Shown: positions 17,227 through 26,620, counted from the stretch's first letter. The stretch is 64,000 nt of DNA from Leeia aquatica (GCF_012641365.1 NZ_JABAIM010000001.1:744001-808000); one strand, 5' to 3'. Translations and numbers: made by a program. Notes: a model not told the origin generated them from the sequence alone.

Positions 17227-17655
17227 TTAAGGGGTTGAGGGTGAGGATGGCACCGCAATGATACGTCCTTCGCGATCCAGCGTCGCCCGGTCGCCCGGGT
17301 CCATGGAAAACACCTGAAAATACGCCACATGCGGGATGCCCCGGGTCGGACGCACACAGTGCCGGTACCAGACCCAGACCTGCAGTTCGCGCTTCAAGCC
17401 GGATACCGGTCCATCCCCACCGTAAACGGTATACACCGCAGCTGCCCCTTTCAGGGAGACCTTTTGCCGCGCCCCCGTCCGCCCATTGCGGATCACCACA
17501 TACGGCAGCTGCACCCGCTCAATCTTGCCAAACAGGTTGGCGGGCGAAGGTGGCACTTCATCGCCATCCGGCACCGGCAGTACACAGGCGGCTACGCTGG
17601 ACAAGGGTACACTCAACGCCGCACACAGTAACAAAGCAGATATGATGGGTTTCAT
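17227..17655 (-). CDS. secreted hypothetical protein, 142 aa
   Basis: Signal peptide MKPIISALLLCAALSVPLSSVAA, then a small beta-rich domain (FGKIERVQLPYVVIRNGRTG; LQVWVWYRHC). Two cysteines remain after processing. No family recognised. First gene of a minus-strand run that continues to the DUF389 gene; divergent from the next gene across 67 bases that must hold both promoters. Confidence 0.7.
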   Translation of the reverse strand: MKPIISALLLCAALSVPLSSVAACVLPVPDGDEVPPSPANLFGKIERVQLPYVVIRNGRTGARQKVSLKGAAAVYTVYGGDGPVSGLKRELQVWVWYRHCVRPTRGIPHVAYFQVFSMDPGDRATLDREGRIIAVPSSPSTP

Positions 17656-17722
17656 GGGATGGATTCTCGCTCATTGCAGCCCGCTTTGGCAGGGGCCTCG
17701 CTCAAACAACACAGGCGCAGCC

Positions 17723-18256
17723 ATGAAACCCGTTTCCCCACCGCAAGCCCAGGCGCTGCTGGATACCGTACATATGAAAATAGGCAGCTGGGGGCAGCTG
17801 TGCGACGCCACAGACCGACCCTTTTCCCCGGATGGGGTTGAGGTTCGTCAAGCTCCGCGTGATGCCCTCGCCCTCTACCAGTGCATGGACCAGGCATTGC
17901 AATGGCTGGACGTGCAAGGCTGGGCGCTGCTGCAGATCGACTACAGCAGCCATTTCGCCAACTCGGAAGAAGCGTGGTCCGTCTTCCCGCTCTCCCCTGC
18001 CAAGGTCGATGCAGGTATGCTGGATCACTACCGTACTTTCCTGTTTGAAGCGTGTGACTCCCAAGCAACACGGAGCTGGTACGCGCTGCTGGACCTGGCC
18101 CACAAACTGCTGCTGTTTGGCTACCACTTCCAGATCGTTGCCGCCAACAGCACGCACGGCCAGCATCTCTCCGTGCAGGATGGCTTCATCTACTTCATGA
18201 GCCGGAACCCCGCCTCGCTGGCAAAAGTGGATACGCTGTTGGGCGGTAGTGTGTAA
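17723..18256 (+). CDS. hypothetical protein, 177 aa
   Basis: Soluble protein with many aromatic residues and no signal peptide. Segments such as WALLQIDYSSHFANSEEAWSV and KLLLFGYHFQIVAANS are distinctive but I do not recognise the family. The ATG is the first after the divergent gene's start; upstream in-frame starts would overlap that gene. Function unknown. Confidence 0.65.
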   Translation: MKPVSPPQAQALLDTVHMKIGSWGQLCDATDRPFSPDGVEVRQAPRDALALYQCMDQALQWLDVQGWALLQIDYSSHFANSEEAWSVFPLSPAKVDAGMLDHYRTFLFEACDSQATRSWYALLDLAHKLLLFGYHFQIVAANSTHGQHLSVQDGFIYFMSRNPASLAKVDTLLGGSV

Positions 18257-18426
18257 GTGGCGTCCGTTGGCGGTCAGGTAGAGGGCAATATGCACAACAT
18301 CCCCAGATCGCTCCAGTACACCGCCTCCATCAGCAAGACCTGCACGTCAATCAGGATGAAGTACACGCCAAGCCGTAGCCAGCCAAAACAGCGGCGCTCA
18401 GCCACCGCAGGCCTACGCACTCCCCC

Positions 18427-19431
18427 TTACGGCAAGTCCAAGACTTGTATGGAAAAGGGGACGCCCACTGGCAGCTGGTGCAGTTGCTGGGGGGGATAGG
18501 CCAGTAGCTGGCTGAATTTTGAGTTCAGGTAGTACACGCGCTTGCCGACTATCGTGCCGGACGAGGGGGTGGGTGCGGTGCGGGCATCGGCCAGGGTCTG
18601 TACGGTGGCGGTCTCACCGGTGATACGGGCGAGGCTGATGGCGGATTGTGGCCCGCCCACGTCATTTTCAAAGAACACCAGTTGCCCGTGGGTCAGCCGT
18701 CGCAGGCCGTCTACCCGCTGCAGGGTTCGCGGGAACTGCACCTGACTGGGTTGGCCCGCCGTGCCGTCGGCGTTGACCGGGATTTGCACCAGGTAGTTTT
18801 CGGCATCCACCTTGGAGAGGTAGAGCGTGTCATCGCCGTCCAGTGCGATGCCGTTGAGGGTGAGCCCGCTGCGGCCGGCGGCCAGTACGCCCCCTTGCGC
18901 CCAGACTTCCAGCCCGGCGCTGTGGCTGCGCCAGCGCAGGATGCGCGGCTGGATGGAGTCGGTAATGTAGAGCGTGCCTTTGCTGTCCAGCGCCATGTCG
19001 TTGCAGTAGCCGCCACCCGGCAGCGGGTAGCTGGCCATGGGCGCGCCCGTCTGCAGGTCAAAGCGCTTCAGGGCCGAGGCGGCGGGTGCGGCCGTGCTGT
19101 AGCCAAAGTCACCCGAGCAGACCCAGAGGGTGTTGCGGGCTTCATCGACCACCAGCCCTTGTGCGCTGACCAGCCCATTGCTGCCGCTGGGGATGAACAC
19201 CTGCGCTTGCTGCTGGCCGGGCAACAGGCGCGCTACCGCGCCCTGGCGGAAACTGCTGACATAGACGTTCCCCCGGCTGTCTGCGGTGATGCTCTCCGGA
19301 TAAAAGTCATCCGGCAGGCCCCACTGCCGGGCGAGGTCGGTCTGTGGTGGCGGGGTGACGGCGGGTGCTGCGCTGACGGTGGCGGCGGTCAAGACGGCAG
19401 CCAGCAACAGGGATAAGCGCGAGGATGTCAT
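18427..19431 (-). CDS. secreted SMP-30/NHL-like beta-propeller protein
   Basis: Signal peptide MTSSRLSLLLAAVLTAATVSAAP, then about 310 residues of repeated four-strand blades: PESITADSRGNVYVSSF, GLVVDEARNTLWVCSG, NDMALDSKGTLYITDS and NGIALDGDDTLYLSKVD. The NDMALD-S-KGTLYITDS layout matches SMP-30/gluconolactonase-like and NHL propellers. Periplasmic location is implied. Substrate cannot be predicted. The adjacent 286 bases up to the divergent reductase gene are AT-rich and hold both promoters. Confidence 0.82.
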   Translation of the reverse strand: MTSSRLSLLLAAVLTAATVSAAPAVTPPPQTDLARQWGLPDDFYPESITADSRGNVYVSSFRQGAVARLLPGQQQAQVFIPSGSNGLVSAQGLVVDEARNTLWVCSGDFGYSTAAPAASALKRFDLQTGAPMASYPLPGGGYCNDMALDSKGTLYITDSIQPRILRWRSHSAGLEVWAQGGVLAAGRSGLTLNGIALDGDDTLYLSKVDAENYLVQIPVNADGTAGQPSQVQFPRTLQRVDGLRRLTHGQLVFFENDVGGPQSAISLARITGETATVQTLADARTAPTPSSGTIVGKRVYYLNSKFSQLLAYPPQQLHQLPVGVPFSIQVLDLP

Positions 19432-19718
19432 GTGGGGAAACCGGTTCTTTTGTTAAGGAACCAGCATCATAGGGAGCGCATGATGATGAAATAATCCACT
19501 CAAATTTCGATTAAGAAGTGAAATATTTTAATCAATATTACCCTTGACCATCGCCCCTCCTTGCTTCCTTGTCGGCCACAGTTGTTTGACCACCCTACGA
19601 TGGCGTCTTTCGCAAAATAGGGGGCATGCGCAGGCTTAGCCAGTCTCCACACATTCGCCCCTGTTCAGGCCGCGCGGGTCTCTGCTATCGTACCGGCAAC
19701 TTCATGAGGGAATTTCAC

Positions 19719-20726
19719 ATGTACCAAGCCCATGCCGACCGTTACGAGCGCATTCCTTACCGACGCTGTGGCCGCAGTGGGCTGAAATTGCCCGCGCTGT
19801 CGCTGGGTACCTGGCACAATTTTGGCGGCCATGTGGCAATGGAGCAGCAACGCGAGATGCTGCGCACGGCGTTTGATCTGGGCATCACCCATTTTGATCT
19901 CGCCAACAACTACGGCCCGCCGCCGGGCAGCGCTGAGGAATGCATGGGGCAGCACCTGCGGCAGGATTTTCGCCCCTACCGCGACGAGCTGATCATCTCC
20001 ACCAAGGCAGGCTGGAGCATGTGGCCCGGCCCCTATGGCACCAGCAACAGCTCGCGCAAATACCTGCTGGCGAGCCTGGACCAGAGCCTGCAGCGGCTGG
20101 GGCTGGACTATGTGGACATTTTCTACTCGCACCGCTACGACCCGGATACCCCGCTGGAAGAGACCATGGGCGCGCTGGCCAGCAGTGTGCAGCAAGGCAA
20201 GGCGCTGTATGTGGGCATCTCCAGCTACCCGCCGGAGCAAACCCGGCAAGCGGCTGAGCTGCTACAGCAGATGGGCGTGCGCTGCCTGATCCACCAGCCC
20301 AACTACAGCATGCTCAACCGCTGGGTGGAGCATGGCCTGCTGGATGAGCTGGCGCGACAAGGCATGGGCTGCATCGCCTTCAGCCCGCTGGCGCAGGGTC
20401 TGCTGACCAACAAATACCTGAACGGCACGCCGCAGGACGCCCGGGTCAACCGCCCCGGCGGCAGCTCCATCGACGAAGTGCTGACCGAGGCCAACCTCAA
20501 CCGCGTGCGTGCCCTTAACCGCATCGCCGAGCAGCGCGGGCAAAGCCTGGCGCAAATGGCCGTGGCCTGGCTACTGCGCGACCCACGCATGACCTCGGTA
20601 CTGATCGGCGCCAGCCGCCCGGCGCAAATCATCGAGCTGGTCGCCGCCCTGCAAAACGCCGACTTCAGCGCCGAAGAACTGGCCGCCATTGAGCCGCATA
20701 CGGTGGCCGGGGGCTTTGATCAGTAA
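19719..20726 (+). CDS. gpr: aldo/keto reductase, L-glyceraldehyde 3-phosphate reductase type
   Basis: Closely follows E. coli Gpr (YghZ) over its length: YRRCGRSGLKLPALSLGTWH at the start, DLANNYGPPPGSAEE, STKAGWSMWPGPYG, YSHRYDPDTPLEET, FSPLAQGLLTNKYL and the NADP-binding end SVLIGASRPAQI. The tetrad Asp, Tyr (DLANNYG), Lys (STKAG) and His (YSHR) is intact. The family reduces L-glyceraldehyde 3-phosphate and methylglyoxal with NADPH. ATG 19719 follows GAGGGAA; ATG 19704 lies upstream of that site. The next gene begins two bases after the stop. Confidence 0.9.
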   Translation: MYQAHADRYERIPYRRCGRSGLKLPALSLGTWHNFGGHVAMEQQREMLRTAFDLGITHFDLANNYGPPPGSAEECMGQHLRQDFRPYRDELIISTKAGWSMWPGPYGTSNSSRKYLLASLDQSLQRLGLDYVDIFYSHRYDPDTPLEETMGALASSVQQGKALYVGISSYPPEQTRQAAELLQQMGVRCLIHQPNYSMLNRWVEHGLLDELARQGMGCIAFSPLAQGLLTNKYLNGTPQDARVNRPGGSSIDEVLTEANLNRVRALNRIAEQRGQSLAQMAVAWLLRDPRMTSVLIGASRPAQIIELVAALQNADFSAEELAAIEPHTVAGGFDQ

Positions 20727-20727
20727 T

Positions 20728-21456
20728 ATGGTGCTACCTGCACCTCCCTTCACCCGGCTGGACGGGACACTGCAGGCGATGCTGCGTGCGCCCTCCGCCG
20801 CCCTGCTGCTTGAAGGTCTGCATCAGGAACCGGCCTTTGCCGAGATGCCGATCGTCGGGCTGAAGCCCCTGCTGGAAGCGGCCTGGCAAGGCGGCGAGGA
20901 TTATGAAGAGGAGCATGTGGCAATGCAGGTGGATGGACGCTGGGCGGTGGGGACGTTCGAGCACCTGCACGACCTGACCGTGGGTGACGCCCTGCAGCTG
21001 GTGGTGGCCCCGTCCACCCCGCTCAATCCGGCTGTCTCGCTGATCCGTGGCATACACCGCGTGCAAGATGGCCTGCTGTGGCTGCCCTTTGGCTGTGAAG
21101 AAACCCAACCGTGGCGCAGCCACCTGCCACTGTTTATGTTCAGCCTGGTGGTCGCCCTGTTTACCGGCCTGCTGTCGACGCTGATTGCTGAGGGTTTGAC
21201 CTTCTGGGCCATCGGCAACGGCTTGATGCTCGCCATTCTCCTGCTCGGCATTTATCTACAGCCACGCAAGGTCAAACTGCAATGCGCCACCACGCTAGAG
21301 GTGCTGCACGGCTTAGGCATCCCGCAGCCCCACCGGCTACACCTGTCGCGCCATAAGCTGAAGGACCACCCTGCCGACGCCGCCAGCCACTACCTGCTGC
21401 GCAGCCAGCTGGGCCACGTTTTCAATCTGCGGCAAGCGCAGCAGCACCGGGATTGA
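20728..21456 (+). CDS. membrane protein, paralogue of the gene at 22118
   Basis: 242 residues. About 120 soluble N-terminal residues end in VGDALQLVVAPSTPLNPAVS and GLLWLPFG, then two membrane helices (about 136-156 and 161-178), then a C-terminal soluble part with LEVLHGLGIPQPHRLHLSR and LGHVFNLRQAQQHRD. The gene at 22118 has the same order of parts. No known family. It begins two bases after the reductase stop, so is probably in its operon. Confidence 0.7.
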   Translation: MVLPAPPFTRLDGTLQAMLRAPSAALLLEGLHQEPAFAEMPIVGLKPLLEAAWQGGEDYEEEHVAMQVDGRWAVGTFEHLHDLTVGDALQLVVAPSTPLNPAVSLIRGIHRVQDGLLWLPFGCEETQPWRSHLPLFMFSLVVALFTGLLSTLIAEGLTFWAIGNGLMLAILLLGIYLQPRKVKLQCATTLEVLHGLGIPQPHRLHLSRHKLKDHPADAASHYLLRSQLGHVFNLRQAQQHRD

Positions 21457-21511
21457 GAGGCAGACTGCGGCCCTGGGCCTGCGCCATCCCCCTAAAAGCC
21501 ACTCCCCCCGC

Positions 21512-22030
21512 CTATTCCGGACAAGCTTTGTCAACCAGACGTACCCAGTCAGGCAAAATGGGTGGGGTATGGCGGCTGGTCGCCTCACGGCAGTCAAACT
21601 CCGCCAGCAGCTTGCCATCAACGACTCGTCGTAAGTAATAGTGGGCCGCAGTGGGGCCGTGCGGCAGGTCGGTGACATAAACCACCGTCCCCGGCTGGCG
21701 CCCAAAACTCCAGCGCCAGATGGCCTGCCCTTCACGCATCACCCGGTGCTGATGGCCCCATTGCACCACCAGCGCGGTGGGCAAGGGGTAGCTGGTGCAG
21801 CAGTTTGGCGTGAGCACCAGCCAGCCGATCATCCGGCCCTCTCGGGACACTCGCGCTTGCGCAACACCCTGCTGCTCATTTACCCAGCGGGGCGCCGCTA
21901 TCCGGTGGCCATCCTGCACGTAACTCAGTTGCGCCTGATCCGCAGTCCCGTGCAAGCGCGGCGCGGCGTACTGTGTGGCCTCTGCCAGCAGCGGCCAGAT
22001 GCAGAGCAAAACAGACAGCCTTACTCGCAT
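21512..22030 (-). CDS. secreted hypothetical protein
   Basis: Signal peptide MRVRLSVLLCIWPLLAEA followed by about 155 residues with paired cysteines (TPNCCTSYPLP) and C-terminal FDCREATSR and KACPE. Beta-rich, no family recognised. The start chosen has GGAGACACAA directly upstream; an ATG four codons earlier contains that site. It sits between two related membrane protein genes on the opposite strand. Confidence 0.68.
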   Translation of the reverse strand: MRVRLSVLLCIWPLLAEATQYAAPRLHGTADQAQLSYVQDGHRIAAPRWVNEQQGVAQARVSREGRMIGWLVLTPNCCTSYPLPTALVVQWGHQHRVMREGQAIWRWSFGRQPGTVVYVTDLPHGPTAAHYYLRRVVDGKLLAEFDCREATSRHTPPILPDWVRLVDKACPE

Positions 22031-22117
22031 TTGTGTCTCCATGCAGCAGAAGGGGGCGCGTTCTTGATACTATGATGCGCATACGGCGGCAACGTTTCCG
22101 CCTTAACAAGGTTTGGC

Positions 22118-22906
22118 ATGAACCCAAGCAACCTGACGTCACACCAAGGGCGCATTACTCAGCTACAGCGGTTCCCCTTTGTGGTCCACGAGGGCAAGGT
22201 CACCCCGGCGCTGAGCGCACTCGTCACCCTCATCCGCCAACAGCGCCCGTGGCAGCATCTGTCGGACGAAGCGGTGTTACGTGCTTTGCGCGCCCGGCTG
22301 GTGCGGCATGGGCCGCGTCGTACCCATCAGCGCACAGCGCCCGCCCATTATGACTGGGTGATGCTGCAGCTGGAGCAGCGCATGTATCTGGCGCAGTTGC
22401 AGGATACGCAATCCCTGCAGGAGGGCGATGAGGTGCAGCTGGTGCAGGCAAACGATGATCCCCTGCAGCCGGTACTGGCCATCCAGCGCCCGCGGGATGG
22501 CTGGCTGTGGCTGCGGGATGACCTCGGCTATAACGCGCAGCAAGTGCGACGCAGCATGTGGCTGCTCTGGCTGGTGGTACCGGTATCCCTGCTGCTGGCC
22601 CTGCTGTTCTTCCGCGATACCATCTGGTCAGCCGATATTTTTGCGCTGGCCTTCATGGCCATTTTCCTGCTGGGGCTCGTCGGCATGGTCCGCAACCTGC
22701 AGCGCCTCCAGCAAGGCAGCCATGACCGCAGCACACTCACCGCGGAGATCATGGCCGCGCTGCAGGTACCGCAGCCCGAGCGTTTCATGCTTACCCGCTA
22801 CCGCATCCGCCCGCCGCAACCCGATCAGCCGACCCGGCAGGTCAGCTTCGTGTACGACTTCGGCCAGGCCCTGCGGCAGCACCGGGAGCGCCTGCTGCAG
22901 GAATGA
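22118..22906 (+). CDS. membrane protein, paralogue of the gene at 20728
   Basis: 262 residues. Soluble N-terminus with EGDEVQLVQANDDPLQPVLA and GWLWLRDD, two membrane helices (about 146-166 and 171-189), then a soluble C-terminus with MAALQVPQPERFMLTRYRI and FVYDFGQALRQHRERLL. The parallels to the 20728 product (LEVLHGLGIPQPHRLHLSR; FNLRQAQQHRD) show a duplicated family. Function unknown. Confidence 0.72.
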   Translation: MNPSNLTSHQGRITQLQRFPFVVHEGKVTPALSALVTLIRQQRPWQHLSDEAVLRALRARLVRHGPRRTHQRTAPAHYDWVMLQLEQRMYLAQLQDTQSLQEGDEVQLVQANDDPLQPVLAIQRPRDGWLWLRDDLGYNAQQVRRSMWLLWLVVPVSLLLALLFFRDTIWSADIFALAFMAIFLLGLVGMVRNLQRLQQGSHDRSTLTAEIMAALQVPQPERFMLTRYRIRPPQPDQPTRQVSFVYDFGQALRQHRERLLQE

Positions 22907-23013
22907 TTCTTCACAAGGCGTTCGGCAGGGTATTGCGGTGATATGATGCAGGCATGTCGCGCCGGGCAGGCCTGCAGGCAGCCCGGCTTACCTTCACCGC
23001 CAAGGATGCCGCC

Positions 23014-23535
23014 ATGCCCCGCTATACCCGCCCTGCTCTGCTGCTTGCCCTGCTCACCTGCGGCCTCGCTGCAGCTGCCGCCGCACCCCGCGCCCAGAGC
23101 TGGACCACGGTGGGTGTGGAAGGCGGGGTGCAGATCACCCTGCCGATGTTTGACCAGCGCGAACAGCTCATCATCCGCAAGCAGCCCGCCAAGCGTAGCA
23201 TCTACACCTACCGCATCCAGAATTACCAGACCAGCTCGGCCGAGTTCAGCCTGAAGCCCGGTGAATTCTTCCTGGAAATCTGGCGCAACGACAGCGTGTA
23301 CGACCCCGCCGCCTTCCAGAACCGCTGCGCCGACAAAGCCCGCCCACTGCCCAACGCCAAGGCTGGGCTCTACTGCAAGGCCCGCCCGGATGAAAACGGC
23401 GAATCCAGCATCACCCACCTCGCCATCGTCCGCAGCGGCCCGCTGGCCGTCAACCTGCAATGGGACGCCAGCGGCCTGAACCCGGCAGACGTCGAAAAAA
23501 TGGCGCAGTCGATCACCGACAAAGGCGCGCAGTAA
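23014..23535 (+). CDS. secreted hypothetical protein, 173 aa
   Basis: Signal peptide MPRYTRPALLLALLTCGLAAAAAAP, then a beta-rich domain (VGVEGGVQITLP; SIYTYRIQNYQTSSAEFSL) with two cysteines near the middle (NRCADKARP, GLYCKARP) and a C-terminal helix NPADVEKMAQSIT. Possibly a periplasmic lipid- or ligand-binding domain, but no family is recognised. Upstream in-frame starts give no signal peptide. Confidence 0.7.
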   Translation: MPRYTRPALLLALLTCGLAAAAAAPRAQSWTTVGVEGGVQITLPMFDQREQLIIRKQPAKRSIYTYRIQNYQTSSAEFSLKPGEFFLEIWRNDSVYDPAAFQNRCADKARPLPNAKAGLYCKARPDENGESSITHLAIVRSGPLAVNLQWDASGLNPADVEKMAQSITDKGAQ

Positions 23536-23589
23536 GCCTCACACCCGAGCCGCAGCATGGCACCTGCCACCACGCTGCGGCCCGCAGGC

Positions 23590-23871
23590 TTACGCCTCCT
23601 GATAGAGCCGAACCTCCGGCGCGGCGTCCAGCAGCGGCTGCAGGGCCACCACCACATCGGTGTTGAAGAGGGCGCTCTTCAGGTAGGCCTGGGCTTGGTC
23701 CTGAGTATCAAAACCGTGCAGGACCTGCACGTCTTCGTCCCGCACCAGCAGTTGCTTGGAGCGTGCGCCGGCAATGCCTTGCAGAAAGGCCGCCTTGTAC
23801 TGTGCGTACACAGCCGCCGCAGCGGCACGGTTGGCCTGGGCAATGCTCAGGGTGATTTGCAGATAAACCAT
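23590..23871 (-). CDS. small monooxygenase-like (dimeric alpha-beta barrel) protein
   Basis: 93 residues: MVYLQITLSIAQANRAAAAAVYAQYKAAFLQGI, then VQVLHGFDTQDQAQAYLKS and DVVVALQPLL. The pattern of strand, long helix, strand and helix fits ABM/ferredoxin-like barrels. Such proteins often travel with SDR enzymes and may act on quinone-like substrates, which is inference. An AGGAG site is present. It is 21 bases downstream of the SDR gene and forms an operon with it. Confidence 0.75.
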   Translation of the reverse strand: MVYLQITLSIAQANRAAAAAVYAQYKAAFLQGIAGARSKQLLVRDEDVQVLHGFDTQDQAQAYLKSALFNTDVVVALQPLLDAAPEVRLYQEA

Positions 23872-23892
23872 GTTATTGCTCCTCGTTGAAAA

Positions 23893-24666
23893 TCAGTTGC
23901 GTCCGGCCATCACGCCGCCATCGACATCCCAGTTGGCACCGGTCACCCAGCTCGCCTTGTCGGACAGCAGGAAGGCCACCACTTCGGCCACATCCAGCGG
24001 CGTGCCGATCCGGCCAATCGGGTGAAAACCGTTAAAGCCCTGCAGGGCCTCGCGCACTTCCGCCTTGGGGATGAAACCCTCGTAAATCGGTGTGGCCACC
24101 ACCGCAGGGGAAACCGCGTTGACCCGGATCTGCCTGGGGGCCAGCTCCATGGCCAGATGCTGGGTCAAGGCATGCAGCCCGGCCTTGGCCATGGAGTAGG
24201 CCGAAGAGGGAGTGGCCGCAATCGCCTGCTTGGCCCACATGGAGCCGATGTTCACGATGGCCCCCGGGCGCTCCTGCGCCACCAGATTGGCCGCCACCTT
24301 CTGGCTGATAAAGAAGAAGGCCTTGTTCAGCCGCATGTACTGCTCATAGTCCTCCGGCTCATGTGCCAGAAAGGCCTTGGGGAAGAACACCCCCGCCGCA
24401 TTCACCAGCAGGCTGATGTCGCGGTGCTGGGTATCCAGCGCCTGCAGCAGCCCGGCCAGACCCGCCTCGCTGCCCAGATCCGCCGTCAGCGCCCACACCT
24501 GCCCCAGCGGGGCCAGCTTCTGCCGGGCGGCCTCCACCTTGTCGGCCTGGCTACCGACGATCACCGCCGAGCCGCCCTGTTGCATCACCAGACGGGCCGT
24601 CTCCAGCCCCATGCCGCTGCTGCCCCCCACCACCAATAATTTCTTGCCTTCAAATTGCGCTTGCAT
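23893..24666 (-). CDS. short-chain dehydrogenase/reductase (SDR)
   Basis: 257 residues with a Rossmann dinucleotide motif [17 protein letters not shown] at about residue 88-91, catalytic Ser in NIGSMWA, and YSMAKAG (Tyr-X3-Lys). The C-terminal [19 protein letters not shown] and [11 protein letters not shown] are standard for classical SDRs, so NAD(P)-dependent oxidoreduction is safe; the substrate is unknown. A divergent LysR regulator faces it, the usual sign of control in cis. Confidence 0.88.
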   Translation of the reverse strand: MQAQFEGKKLLVVGGSSGMGLETARLVMQQGGSAVIVGSQADKVEAARQKLAPLGQVWALTADLGSEAGLAGLLQALDTQHRDISLLVNAAGVFFPKAFLAHEPEDYEQYMRLNKAFFFISQKVAANLVAQERPGAIVNIGSMWAKQAIAATPSSAYSMAKAGLHALTQHLAMELAPRQIRVNAVSPAVVATPIYEGFIPKAEVREALQGFNGFHPIGRIGTPLDVAEVVAFLLSDKASWVTGANWDVDGGVMAGRN

Positions 24667-24802
24667 ATGAACACCCTCTCATTAGAAAAACTTTCCGCAA
24701 TCAGCCATGCCTGTGCTGGATGTCGCTTTACTCTGCTACATCAACCCGCACCAGATGGATCGTGCTGCCATTTTTCACCGCTTCTCAGCGGCCGACAAAC
24801 GA

Positions 24803-24837
24803 GATAAAGTGTCTATCAAGCAAAGAAAATCTTTATC
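24803..24837. promoter_or_regulatory. inverted repeat in the SDR-LysR intergenic region
   Basis: GATAAAG (24803-24809) and CTTTATC (24831-24837) form a 7-bp inverted repeat with a 21-base gap, ending just before the LysR start codon. Location between a divergent LysR gene and its likely target suits a LysR operator and autoregulation, although the spacing is wider than the classic T-N11-A box. Confidence 0.4.
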
Positions 24838-24839
24838 AT

Positions 24840-25742
24840 ATGAAGCTACCGGTACACCTGAATGCCCTGCGCGCCTTCGAGGCCAGCGCCCGCCACCAAA
24901 GCTTTGCGGGCGCGGCGGCCGAGCTCAATGTCACCCCCGCCGCAGTGGGGCAACTGGTCCGCACGCTGGAAGCCTGGCTGGGGACGCCGCTGTTTCACCG
25001 CAGCAGCAGTGGCCGCCAGCGCCTCATCGTCAGCGACAGCGCACAGCGAGCCCTGCCGGACATCCGCGCCGGGTTTGACCGCCTCAGTCTGGGGCTGGAC
25101 TTGCTCAAGGCGCAGACGGCCAGCGGCGTGCTCACGGTGACCGTCAGCCCCGCTTTTGCCAGCAAATGGCTGCTGCCGCGGATCGACCGCTTTCAGGCGC
25201 AGTACCCGGATACAGATGTCCGCCTCGACACCAGCCTCAAGCCGATCGACTTCATCACCCACGGCATCGACATCGGGGTGCGCTATGGCACCGGCCACTG
25301 GCCCGGTCTGACGGCGGAAAAGCTGCTGGATGAAGACCTGTTCCCGGTCGCCTCCCCGCGCCTGCTGGAACGGCACGGCAGCATCGCCACCCTGCTGGCG
25401 AACGAGAGCCTGCTGCACGACCTCTCGATGGATGGCCACGCCGACTTCCCCGGCTGGGAAGGCTGGCTGCAGCACGCTGGCTGGAGCGGGCTGCTGGTGC
25501 GGCGCGGCCTGCAAATCAACAACTCCGCCGCCGTACTGCAAGCCGCCATGGACGGCCACGGCATCGCCCTCGCCCGCAGCGTGATGGTGAAAGACGACCT
25601 CGCCACCGGCGCGCTGGTGCGGCTCAGCCCCGACCTCACCCTGCCCTCCCCGCTGGCTTACTACGTGGTCTACCGCCCGGACTGCGCCACCCAGCCCAAA
25701 CTCACCCGCTTCCGCGACTGGCTGCTGCAGGAGGCCGCATGA
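24840..25742 (+). CDS. LysR-family regulator, GcvA-like
   Basis: The N-terminus MKLPVHLNALRAFEASARHQ with AAAELNVTPAAVGQLVRTLE is a GcvA/AmpR-type winged helix. Residues 90-300 are a LysR substrate-binding domain (VSPAFASKWLLPRIDRFQAQ, FITHGIDIGVRYG, AAMDGHGIALARS). 300 residues is standard. The ATG 24840 places the HTH at the usual distance. Divergent from the SDR + monooxygenase-like operon, its likely target; effector unknown. Confidence 0.88.
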   Translation: MKLPVHLNALRAFEASARHQSFAGAAAELNVTPAAVGQLVRTLEAWLGTPLFHRSSSGRQRLIVSDSAQRALPDIRAGFDRLSLGLDLLKAQTASGVLTVTVSPAFASKWLLPRIDRFQAQYPDTDVRLDTSLKPIDFITHGIDIGVRYGTGHWPGLTAEKLLDEDLFPVASPRLLERHGSIATLLANESLLHDLSMDGHADFPGWEGWLQHAGWSGLLVRRGLQINNSAAVLQAAMDGHGIALARSVMVKDDLATGALVRLSPDLTLPSPLAYYVVYRPDCATQPKLTRFRDWLLQEAA

Positions 25743-25773
25743 GTGCCATGTCGACACCCACCCGGAGGGCAGC

Positions 25774-26202
25774 ATGAAACAGACTCAAAAATGGATCGCG
25801 CTGGTCCTGCTGGTCAGCAGTGTCGGATGGATGATTCCCATCCTGAGTGCCCTGCTGCATGGTTATGTGCACGCTCGCTCTGCCACCCTGCTATCCGTTT
25901 TCAACGGCCCCTTGCTGTGTGGCCTGCTGTGGATGCTCACCGCACTGCTGCTCCTGCTGCAGCGGTGGCGGCTAGCCTGGGCTACACTATTGCTGCTGAG
26001 CATCGCCCTGCTGCTGCGCTGGTGGCATTATCGGGAGCAGCTGCCACCCTTTGGCCGTAGCCGGTTTCACCCTGAAGGCACAGGAAGCCTGGTCATGGAC
26101 ATCTGGCAGCAACAGCACTTCGCCCTGCTGATGGTGAATGTATCCGTGCTGGTGCTGCTCGGGTGTGCCAGACGCCTGTCCGTCGAACCACAACAACCCT
26201 GA
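25774..26202 (+). CDS. small membrane protein, 142 aa
   Basis: Four hydrophobic segments (about residues 8-28, 40-62, 66-84 and 113-131) and a short tail. No motif or family recognised. Starts 31 bases after the LysR gene with a CGGAGGG site, so may share its transcript. Confidence 0.65.
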   Translation: MKQTQKWIALVLLVSSVGWMIPILSALLHGYVHARSATLLSVFNGPLLCGLLWMLTALLLLLQRWRLAWATLLLLSIALLLRWWHYREQLPPFGRSRFHPEGTGSLVMDIWQQQHFALLMVNVSVLVLLGCARRLSVEPQQP

Positions 26203-26212
26203 TGGATGCCCC

Positions 26213-26620
26213 ATGCCCACACGCCCCAACCTTCCATCACGACTCAAACCCATACTGCTGGGGCTACTCGCCGGTGCACTGGCCTTTGTCGCCCTGCAGA
26301 TGATTGCAGCCCAGTATGCCGACTACCGCGCGCTGAGCAATAGCGAGGACCTGCTCGTCGCCTTGCGCCCGGTGCAGCAAGTACTGGATGCCGCCCCCGG
26401 TGGTGCGCAGGCCGGTGCCGAGCAAGCGGAGCAGACATTGCGCTCGCCTTCTGGGCGTACGATCGGGCGCTATCGTGTGATACACCATGGCATGATTGTG
26501 GCCTATGGTGATTTTGGCCAACTGTTGCTGCTGATGCGGTCAGGCAAGGGCTGGACGTGTACCGGAGGCAGCCCGGATGCCGTGCCGCGCGCATGCCGGT
26601 CGTCTCCTCCCAATCCTTAA
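26213..26620 (+). CDS. single-span or secreted hypothetical protein, 135 aa
   Basis: One N-terminal hydrophobic helix (PILLGLLAGALAFVALQMIA) and a periplasmic part with RTIGRYRVIHHGMIVAYGDF and a C-terminal cysteine pair (WTCTGG, RACRSS). The look is somewhat pilin-like but it lacks the GFTLIE cleavage motif. ATG 26213 is ten bases after the previous stop. Function unknown. Confidence 0.6.
   Translation: MPTRPNLPSRLKPILLGLLAGALAFVALQMIAAQYADYRALSNSEDLLVALRPVQQVLDAAPGGAQAGAEQAEQTLRSPSGRTIGRYRVIHHGMIVAYGDFGQLLLLMRSGKGWTCTGGSPDAVPRACRSSPPNP

Noticed and set aside
23550-23580. Inverted repeat CCGCAGC ... GCTGCGG between convergent genes
   Set aside because: Loop of 17 bases and no T-run; too weak to call a terminator.
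24846-25775. A 309-codon minus-strand frame
   Set aside because: Antisense to the LysR gene, which has the full GcvA-like domain pattern.
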